Shown: positions 14,852 to 20,234 of the stretch, one piece after another | Layout: every line of letters begins with the position of its first letter | Position numbering within the stretch: position 1 is the stretch's first letter | From: Pseudoalteromonas neustonica | GTDB taxonomy: Bacteria > Pseudomonadota > Gammaproteobacteria > Enterobacterales > Alteromonadaceae | Assembly (NCBI RefSeq): GCF_001653135.1 | Contig: NZ_BDDS01000008.1 | Coordinates: 1 to 64,000, forward strand | Length of the DNA stretch: 64,000 nucleotides | Direction: 5' to 3' | Translations under genes and position numbers: made by a program | Notes under the pieces: model-generated | What the model saw: the letters and a program-made list of their open reading frames with translations, nothing else | Told to the model about the DNA's origin: nothing | Database searches by the model: none

Positions 14852-15406
14852 TTACCGTCTTGTCGCTTCTTTTGGTGCTTTTATATGCTTGGATTGTTCT
14901 TTCACATCTGTAGCAATTTTAAAAATAGAGCCACTTTTTCCCGGTTTATTTTTACTCATACTCTCTTCATCTAATACAAAAGCGCTTGTTACGTGAATTC
15001 TAGCAAGTCTATTCTCTTTAAATATGCATAAGCAGATTTTACACAATTGCTCTTTATCTTCGAGAACAATTTTAGATTCAAAAATGAAATGTTTATTTTG
15101 GGCGGTTTGGTAAATATCATAACCAGCATCAAGCTTTTCTATTATAGACCTTAAAGCTTTAGATAAAGTATATCGTTCAATGTTAAAGTCCCTTTCTTCA
15201 TGACTGTCTGAAACTTTAAACGGTATAGAGTATTTCTGATCATTCTTAGCAAAGCAATGGAGCCCATAGGTAACTAAAAACCTAAAGTCCTCTTTTTTCC
15301 CTTTGAAAATCACTTCATGAACATCTAAATGTTTTAAACAAATATCTTGGCCATTAATTGAAACACTTTGCCAATATTGCCTTGCTTGTACGTGATATTT
15401 TTTCAA
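14852..15406 (-). CDS. Uncharacterised phage-associated protein (184 aa)
   Basis: 184 residues, no membrane segments. The middle, FLVTYGLHCFAKN, then FNIERYTLSKALRSIIEKL, then RIHVTSAFVLDE, is a pattern I have seen in uncharacterised prophage-island proteins (ERYxLSK, then a final hydrophobic xVxSAY/F strand), but I cannot name a function. The C-terminus is lysine-rich. It sits at the int-repressor junction as the last minus-strand gene of the accessory block; a 100-bp gap and a terminator separate it from module B. It may be an independent cargo gene. Confidence 0.6.
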   Translation of the reverse strand: MKKYHVQARQYWQSVSINGQDICLKHLDVHEVIFKGKKEDFRFLVTYGLHCFAKNDQKYSIPFKVSDSHEERDFNIERYTLSKALRSIIEKLDAGYDIYQTAQNKHFIFESKIVLEDKEQLCKICLCIFKENRLARIHVTSAFVLDEESMSKNKPGKSGSIFKIATDVKEQSKHIKAPKEATRR

Positions 15407-15488
15407 GCCAGCTTTGCTACTTATTAAATTAGTTTGTAAGAAATTAACATAATTATGATTGTGTTTAAAACAGTTAGGAATTTAAATG

Positions 15489-15514
15489 CAAATAAAAACC
15501 CGCAGTAGCGGGTT
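15489..15514 (-). terminator. Terminator of module B
   Basis: On the minus strand AACCCGC-TACT-GCGGGTT is followed by TTTATTT. It overlaps the stop codon of the 114-aa gene and ends the three-gene module. Confidence 0.75.
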
Positions 15515-15857
15515 ATTTAACAATTTTGAATACTGGCCGTTCTTGGCGTTGAGGGATTTCTGTTGGCTGTTTTAATGCTTGACGCCTAAAGCGAATTGCT
15601 CGCTTATGCATTACGACCATTGAGTCTATTTTATCAAAGTTGTCTGGCTGTGCTAACACTTCCCCTAAGTCCATTACAATTGAATGCGCAACACCATAAT
15701 CATCTTGTTGTTTTATGTAGCGCTCTGGCAAGTAATGTTTGAGCTTATGCTTTAGCTTTGTTTCAATTGCGTTTGTGTTGTGACCGCGTAGCAGTGAAAA
15801 TGCTGTTATGTAGAGCATCATTATCATGCATATACTCATTACAAATAATAACGACAT
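15513..15857 (-). CDS. Module B: single-pass membrane protein with helical cytoplasmic tail
   Basis: 114 residues. Residues about 3-23 (LLFVMSICMIMMLYITAFSLL) are one transmembrane helix, followed by a basic stretch (KLKHKLKHYLPERY) and a charged, arginine-rich C-terminus. The ATG overlaps the stop of the preceding 5-TM gene (TAATG), so the two are translationally coupled. The equivalent gene in module A (17224-17622) has the same plan. No family is recognised. The coupling suggests a membrane complex of the two proteins. Confidence 0.65.
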   Translation of the reverse strand: MSLLFVMSICMIMMLYITAFSLLRGHNTNAIETKLKHKLKHYLPERYIKQQDDYGVAHSIVMDLGEVLAQPDNFDKIDSMVVMHKRAIRFRRQALKQPTEIPQRQERPVFKIVK

Positions 15858-16405
15858 TAGATTTCCTCTTTCCTTATTTTACTCACTATTGTTAGTGGGT
15901 AAACAGCAATGACGCCAAGTGATGCTATATTGAGTAGCACAACGGCAACACTGTAAAACGGTGATAGCGTGCTGTTATCTAACATGCCACGCATGACAAA
16001 CTGCATCATTTGTAATGCGGCTTGTGCTATCGCTAAATACAAGCATATGCGCGCTACTTTTGAGAACGTACAACCACGAATAGTGTGCAAGAAAAATAGC
16101 GTTGCGGAAAATGCTACTGAGCAACTAAACATTGAGAAGTAAAAAAACTGCCTAAGCTCTAGTTTGCTCATTTCGATAGTTAAAATGTATTGCGATAAGT
16201 GTGAGCTGACAAAGTGAAACACCATGACTGTGAGTGCTGCAATAAAGCATGAATGCATTGTGTGATCATCTGTTGAATTTAAATTGCTTTGCCCGCCAAA
16301 AAAAAGAGCAAGCCGATGCTGTTTAAATAAATACAGTATGTTTAAAACAATGGCTAGTTCAAGTATACGGATAGTCCAGCTTGTTGCTGTAAAAAAATCA
16401 ATCAT
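15857..16405 (-). CDS. Module B: five-helix membrane protein
   Basis: 182 residues with hydrophobic segments at about 10-27, 52-73, 88-109, 120-138 and 150-172. It ends with VAVVLLNIASLGVIAVYPLT before a basic tail. The module A protein (17615-18199) has the same length, helix spacing and a final segment with an AVIxxYP pattern, so the two are probably distant paralogues. Start: ATG with an AAAGGAA Shine-Dalgarno. Upstream is the 35-aa peptide gene, with an 11-bp hairpin between. No transporter or peptidase motif is visible. It could be a peptide receptor, an exporter-like component, an immunity protein or a pore. Confidence 0.7.
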   Translation of the reverse strand: MIDFFTATSWTIRILELAIVLNILYLFKQHRLALFFGGQSNLNSTDDHTMHSCFIAALTVMVFHFVSSHLSQYILTIEMSKLELRQFFYFSMFSCSVAFSATLFFLHTIRGCTFSKVARICLYLAIAQAALQMMQFVMRGMLDNSTLSPFYSVAVVLLNIASLGVIAVYPLTIVSKIRKEEI

Positions 16406-16425
16406 GGCAATTCCTTTGGGTGTTA

Positions 16426-16449
16426 TTAACCAGCGTAAACGCTGGTTAA
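16426..16449 (-). terminator. Hairpin between peptide B and its membrane genes
   Basis: TTAACCAGCGT and ACGCTGGTTAA form an 11-bp perfect stem with a 2-nt loop. There is no T-run, so it may protect the mRNA end or attenuate rather than terminate. Module A has a hairpin with the same CCAGC/GCTGG core in the same place. Confidence 0.55.
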
Positions 16450-16456
16450 TTTGGTC

Positions 16457-16564
16457 TTATTCTGCTGATGGAGGCTCTACACCATCGCCACCGCCACCGT
16501 TGTCATCACCACCAATGAATGTAGATAATAATTGCAGTGCTTTTAGTGAGCGTGTGTTTTTCAT
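16457..16564 (-). CDS. Module B: 35-aa peptide with hydrophobic helix and GG-rich acidic tail
   Basis: The frame starts at an ATG at 16564 with an AAGGAA Shine-Dalgarno eight bases upstream. Residues 1-18 are basic and then hydrophobic (MKNTRSLKALQLLSTFIGG), followed by DDNGGGGDGVEPPSAE. The GG after the amphipathic helix resembles a double-glycine leader site, but no C39 peptidase is present in the window. The gene heads module B and lies about 80 bp downstream of a LexA box, so it is probably SOS-induced. It could be a toxin-like peptide, a signal or a small membrane protein. A longer frame upstream has no ribosome site. Confidence 0.6.
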   Translation of the reverse strand: MKNTRSLKALQLLSTFIGGDDNGGGGDGVEPPSAE

Positions 16565-16641
16565 GATATTTCCTTTTACTGATTTATAGGGTTTGGGTAA
16601 GCTTTGCATTGTAGTCACATGTAAATAATGCGGCAACAAAC

Positions 16642-16661
16642 TACTGTATATTTATACAGTA
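16642..16661 (-). promoter_or_regulatory. LexA box in front of module B
   Basis: TACTGTATATTTATACAGTA differs from the 20-bp E. coli LexA consensus at one central position and contains CTGT-N8-ACAG. It lies about 80 bp before the peptide B ATG and 165 bp before the CI-like gene on the other strand, so it may control either, more probably module B. Confidence 0.8.
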
Positions 16662-16732
16662 TAATTTAAGCTTTTCCTATAATCCTTTTTATTAACAGAA
16701 TGGAAAGTATCATAATTTTATATGTTTGCAAT

Positions 16733-16757
16733 AAAAACTTACTTTTTGTAAGTTTTT
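16733..16757. terminator. Hairpin upstream of the CI-like regulator
   Basis: AAAAACTTAC and GTAAGTTTTT form a 10-bp perfect stem around five T residues, with T-runs on both strands. It isolates the minus-strand module B promoter from the plus-strand regulator promoter, which must lie in 16758-16810. Confidence 0.6.
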
Positions 16758-16824
16758 TAAAATTAATGGCTGTTTTAAAAATAAAACTCGTTTAGTATTA
16801 GGGCAGTTCAATAAGGATGATTAG

Positions 16825-17223
16825 ATGCTAGGCAAAACGTTAACAGCAGAACAGCAACAGGTGAGTGATATTTTTAAGCGCTTACGTGATGCCTATGGTG
16901 TTAATAAAAATGCGGCACTTGAACGACACTTATCATTAAGCAATTCTTTTTGTACCAATACTATTAATCGTGGTTCTATCCCTTATCAACTAATACATCA
17001 AACTTGTTTGGCAACTAATTTTAGTTTTGATTATTTGCTTAATGGTACTGATGATCTTGATTTAGTGACTATTGAGAATGGGCTACTTAAAAGTTTGAGC
17101 GCATTAGCAGGCAGTGGTTTTATTAAAGGCGATAACAATAATGTTGGTGCGTTGCGCAAGCTTGCTAAAATTCAATGTGAATATGTTGAAAAGGAATTTG
17201 CTATACAAAAAGACAATAACTAA
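16825..17223 (+). CDS. CI-repressor-like HTH regulator between the two modules
   Basis: 132 residues. Residues about 12-72 (VSDIFKRLRDAYGVNKNAAL, then INRGSIPYQLIHQTCLATNF and FDYLLNGTDD) match the N-terminal HTH domain of phage CI repressors (PF07022 type), with the GSIPYxLI and final LLNG hallmarks. The second half is short and lacks a LexA-type peptidase, so it is a stand-alone DNA-binding unit. It stands on the plus strand between modules A and B; its stop is next to the 132-aa module A gene, convergent. It is the natural candidate regulator of both modules. A weak AAGGAT Shine-Dalgarno precedes the ATG. Confidence 0.8.
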   Translation: MLGKTLTAEQQQVSDIFKRLRDAYGVNKNAALERHLSLSNSFCTNTINRGSIPYQLIHQTCLATNFSFDYLLNGTDDLDLVTIENGLLKSLSALAGSGFIKGDNNNVGALRKLAKIQCEYVEKEFAIQKDNN

Positions 17224-17622
17224 TTAGTTATTGCCTTCGTTATATTTTTTGTAGATTTCAGCAATTTTATATTTTTTATCGTGCTGCTTTAGTAGCTGAC
17301 CTAAGCTGAGTTCTTCAGTTTCTTCCTTGTTGTTTATTTCTTCTTTGTTATTTGTTACTTCTTCGCTTATTTCATAATGTGCCATTGCTGGATTTTTAAG
17401 CGTGATTGCCGCAACTTCATTTTTTAGTTTTTGGGCTGCTGCAAAGAAACTAAGTGACTTTTCAATGTCTGGTTCTTGCTCTGCTTGAATTGTTAGCCAG
17501 ATTGCCTCTACTGATTTAGCTCTCACTTGCTCGGCAAATATATTTTTACGCGCTACTAACCAGGTGCTTAAAATAAGTAAAACAGCAAATACGGCTATGG
17601 CTATATAAATTAACTCAAACAT
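17224..17622 (-). CDS. Module A: single-pass membrane protein with acidic helical tail
   Basis: 132 residues. The N-terminal helix (LIYIAIAVFAVLLILSTWLV, about 4-23) is followed by a long charged helix (KNIFAEQVRAKSVEAIWLTI) and an acidic repeat NNKEEINNKEETEE near residue 92, then a basic C-terminus. The start lies inside the end of the 194-aa gene (8-base overlap), so translation is coupled. The plan equals the 114-aa protein of module B. No family recognised. The gene is convergent with the CI-like regulator with no gap. Confidence 0.65.
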   Translation of the reverse strand: MFELIYIAIAVFAVLLILSTWLVARKNIFAEQVRAKSVEAIWLTIQAEQEPDIEKSLSFFAAAQKLKNEVAAITLKNPAMAHYEISEEVTNNKEEINNKEETEELSLGQLLKQHDKKYKIAEIYKKYNEGNN

Positions 17623-18199
17623 CGCGATTCCTTGGCAAACTTAACGTGAATATACACCCAAACTTAGTGCTTAGAACATAGGGATAAATCATTATAACAG
17701 CCAATGCACCGCTGATATATAGAACAATAAAACTGTATAGGTAATGAAATTGTGAATATTCTTGCTGCAGGTTTAAGCCAACTAGTTTTACCCACAACGC
17801 AAAGTGAAAAATACTTAGTATTATAAATAATTTGTTTACTGCTACATACAATGGGGTAAATACATAACTGAGGATCACGTGGGCTTTGTACATTAAAAAT
17901 AATGTTAAGACGTTGGCGATCACAAAACCTAGATACACATTTTGGGCGCTGGCGGCAGATTCGTGCCGTTGTACGTAATCTAATACGTATTCCATCATCA
18001 ACGCTGTTAGCAGGTAGTTTGCACAAACAAATGCGATTGTTATGAAATTACTGAACAGCTCGTTTTGCTTTAATGCTTTACGTAGTGAGTTTACAAGTGC
18101 GATTAAAAATGCGGTGGCAATAATTGCTTGGGATGAAAAAACGCTGGTGTATGGTTTGATTACTAGCCATTTCTCATAGAGTTCTTGTATAAAATCCAC
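17615..18199 (-). CDS. Module A: five- to six-helix membrane protein
   Basis: 194 residues from a GTG at 18199 with an AAAGGG Shine-Dalgarno. Hydrophobic segments lie at about 22-38, 50-70, 86-106, 115-138 and 152-175; the last ends with ALAVIMIYPYVLS. The spacing of helices and the ending match the 182-aa protein of module B, so a common origin is likely though overall identity is low. No catalytic or transporter motif is seen. It follows the repeat-peptide gene across a terminator hairpin. Confidence 0.7.
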   Translation of the reverse strand: MDFIQELYEKWLVIKPYTSVFSSQAIIATAFLIALVNSLRKALKQNELFSNFITIAFVCANYLLTALMMEYVLDYVQRHESAASAQNVYLGFVIANVLTLFLMYKAHVILSYVFTPLYVAVNKLFIILSIFHFALWVKLVGLNLQQEYSQFHYLYSFIVLYISGALAVIMIYPYVLSTKFGCIFTLSLPRNRDV

Positions 18200-18245
18200 T
18201 TTTAAAACCCTTTACTTTTTAAGACAATGCTAAACCTTTAGGCAC

Positions 18246-18269
18246 AAAAAAACCAGCATTTAGCTGGCT
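18246..18269 (-). terminator. Terminator after the repeat-peptide gene
   Basis: On the minus strand AGCCAGC-TAAAT-GCTGG is followed by seven T residues. It lies between the peptide A gene and the membrane genes, so most transcripts would encode only the peptide and read-through would give the rest. Confidence 0.75.
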
Positions 18270-18286
18270 TACTTTTGAGTGCATAA

Positions 18287-18457
18287 CTATTTTGGCTTTT
18301 TTGGGTTTAGGATGATAATTCCGCCCGAGTTTTGTATTTTTTCTTTTTTCTTTGGATTTAGGATGATTATCCCACCTGAATTTTCTAGTTTTTGTACGCT
18401 TGGCGTTGGTGTTACATCGAAAGAAAGTGCGCTTAGTAATAAGATTGAAAGTGTCAT
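18287..18457 (-). CDS. Module A: 56-aa peptide with duplicated NSGGIIILNPKK motif
   Basis: ATG at 18457 with an AAGGAG Shine-Dalgarno seven bases upstream. Residues 1-15 are hydrophobic (MTLSILLLSALSFDV). NSGGIIILNPKK occurs at residues 26-37 and 43-54, identical in both copies, while the DNA differs at the third base of 8 of 12 codons. This is strong evidence that the peptide is translated and that the repeat is under selection. It may be a two-copy precursor peptide, a signal, or a beta-forming motif. A terminator follows, then two membrane genes. It lies 65 bp after the integrase on the same strand. No known family is recognised. Confidence 0.75.
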   Translation of the reverse strand: MTLSILLLSALSFDVTPTPSVQKLENSGGIIILNPKKKEKIQNSGGIIILNPKKPK

Positions 18458-18521
18458 TTTATTGCTCCTTGTAAATAAGAGCTACATTCAAGCAATATTT
18501 AAGCCAGATTAATAAATATTT

Positions 18522-19760
18522 TTAAATTATGGTTAAATCTAATATAAAGCTTTCCCATGTTTTAATGCTTACTTGCTTTTCTTTCATGTAATCATACCTG
18601 TCGTAATGTACGCTCGATACATCAAACTTGTTATGTTGCTGCAGTATGTCGCGGTTTATTTTATCGATACCCGCTTTACCCATAAGTGTTTTACACGTTC
18701 GGCGTAGGTCGCGTGGGTTAAAATTTGGCACGTCGTTTTTCCCGCACCAACGTAGTATTGCCATTCGTATTGTTGATACGTGAGCGGTGGCTGTTGGGTT
18801 GTCACGATGAGGGAACATTTGCCCTGCTTTTCCGCTATGTTGCATTAACTCTTGGATGATTGGTATTACGGTTTCACATAGTGGCACTATGTGATCGCCC
18901 CGCTGTTTTACCTTTATACGGTTTGCGGGTATGGTGAATGTTTTGTTCTCTATGTCAAAGTCACTTACGTACGAGCCATAAACTTCGTTGACTCGTTGAC
19001 CACCGAGCAACAATGCAAGCTTTATATATTGCTGGGTGTAATAAGGTAGGTCGTCAGCATTCCATACTTTTTTAAGTTCAGCTTCATTTAACCAGCGTTC
19101 GCCTTTGTTTTTTGGCGTTTCAAAATTAATGTCTCTAATGAAATTGGTTTTAATATCGTAAAGGTTGGGCTTTTTGTATTGCTCTGGTGAGTTATCAAAA
19201 TCTATGGCGAATTTTAATATACTCATTAATGTACTGCGAACCAGGCGCGATTGCTCTTTTGCTCCACGGTTGTATACGCGGTAAATAATGTCGCGGGCCA
19301 TATCAATAGTAAACTCATCGGGCATTAAGTCGGTTGCTATAAATGGGGTGATGTTTCTTTTTATTAGTTTATCAGTTCGGCTTATTGTTGACTCAGCCCA
19401 GCGAGTACTTATAAATACATTAAATTCATCTAGCATTTCTAGCATTGTGCGTTTTGCTGATGATGCAAAATCTGTTTTTTGGGTTTCTAATCGGTGCTCT
19501 TGTGGGTCAATATCATCACTTAATAAAGCTGATATTTCAGCATGCTTGCCACGAGCTTTTTTTAAATCAACAATTGGGTAAGTACCAAGTCCTATAACTT
19601 TACGTTTACCATTTATGTGATATTGCACCCTAAATGTTTTAGCTCCTGACTCACTTACTCTTATTTGTAAACGCCCTTCCCCATAGTTGCCAGACTCTGT
19701 TAGTACATAGCGTTTATCTTGGGCTTTGAGCGCTTTTATTGATTTATCTGTGAAGTTCAT
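18522..19760 (-). CDS. int: Tyrosine recombinase / prophage integrase with DUF4102 arm domain
   Basis: 412 residues, the normal length for P4-type integrases. Residues 1-90 form the DUF4102 arm-binding domain (FRVQYHINGKRKVIGLGTYP), followed by a SAM-like core-binding domain (about 100-200) and the catalytic domain: GGQRVNEVYG with the first arginine, NPRDLRRTCKTLMG with the second, and the tyrosine in SVHYDRYDYMKEK. It defines the right end of the prophage. Most DUF4102 integrases use tRNA or ssrA genes, but no tRNA lies here. The Shine-Dalgarno is poor; a 12-bp inverted repeat precedes the gene and may regulate it. Confidence 0.95.
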   Translation of the reverse strand: MNFTDKSIKALKAQDKRYVLTESGNYGEGRLQIRVSESGAKTFRVQYHINGKRKVIGLGTYPIVDLKKARGKHAEISALLSDDIDPQEHRLETQKTDFASSAKRTMLEMLDEFNVFISTRWAESTISRTDKLIKRNITPFIATDLMPDEFTIDMARDIIYRVYNRGAKEQSRLVRSTLMSILKFAIDFDNSPEQYKKPNLYDIKTNFIRDINFETPKNKGERWLNEAELKKVWNADDLPYYTQQYIKLALLLGGQRVNEVYGSYVSDFDIENKTFTIPANRIKVKQRGDHIVPLCETVIPIIQELMQHSGKAGQMFPHRDNPTATAHVSTIRMAILRWCGKNDVPNFNPRDLRRTCKTLMGKAGIDKINRDILQQHNKFDVSSVHYDRYDYMKEKQVSIKTWESFILDLTII

Positions 19761-19772
19761 AAAATGCCATTT

Positions 19773-19804
19773 AAAACTGTGACCACCACATAGGTCACAG
19801 TTTT
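19773..19804. promoter_or_regulatory. 12-bp perfect inverted repeat before int
   Basis: AAAACTGTGACC and GGTCACAGTTTT face each other across 8 bp, 12 bp before the integrase ATG. It may be an operator for integrase autoregulation or a terminator against read-through from the host side. The T-run after the second arm favours termination on the plus strand. Confidence 0.6.
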
Positions 19805-20202
19805 GGTATCAGTTTGGTTTGCGATAACAATAACAGAATGAGACAGTATGAACAGCTTTAGAGTAGATAAATCGAGGGATTATCAGGCTTTGCGACAAGT
19901 TAAGATTATATGAAAGCTAAAAAACGGACATCCCAAGCAACTCACACATAAAATAAATTAACCTTTAAAATTAACTTGTTAATAGCTTATAGATCTAAGC
20001 TGTACATCCGATTATTTTAGAAATTAAAAAGTACACTCACAATCGGCTCACACTGTAACACTAAGTATTGTTAAGCATTAGCAAGTGCAAGGCAAGCTTA
20101 TGTTTGAGGCCTTGAGTTATACTCGTTACAAACATGTGACTAAACTCACATTATTCTCATTTAGCCACTTGATAATTAACTAATCTAACGCTACTCTAAC
20201 AG
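19805..20202. other. Prophage right-end junction region without genes
   Basis: About 400 AT-rich bases between the integrase and the fadE operator with no convincing gene. The host-phage attachment site must lie here or in the inverted repeat before int, but the left attachment site is outside the window, so the core repeat cannot be identified. Confidence 0.5.
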
Positions 20203-20219
20203 AGGTGGTCTGACCTCTA
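20203..20219 (+). promoter_or_regulatory. FadR-type operator of fadE
   Basis: AGGTGGTCTGACCTCTA, with the GGTC-N-GACC core of the gammaproteobacterial FadR site, lies 16 bp before the fadE ATG. It resembles the E. coli fadL operator. FadR would repress fadE in the absence of long-chain acyl-CoA. Confidence 0.7.
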
Positions 20220-20234
20220 TTAAGGATTGAATAC

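Noticed and set aside
16284-16589. Plus-strand frame opposite the module B peptide
   Set aside because: It runs antisense over the 182-aa membrane gene and the peptide gene and has no initiation signals.
17664-18026. 120-codon minus-strand frame inside the module A membrane gene
   Set aside because: It is a shifted frame of the 194-aa gene; hydrophobic helices and coupling are in the other frame.
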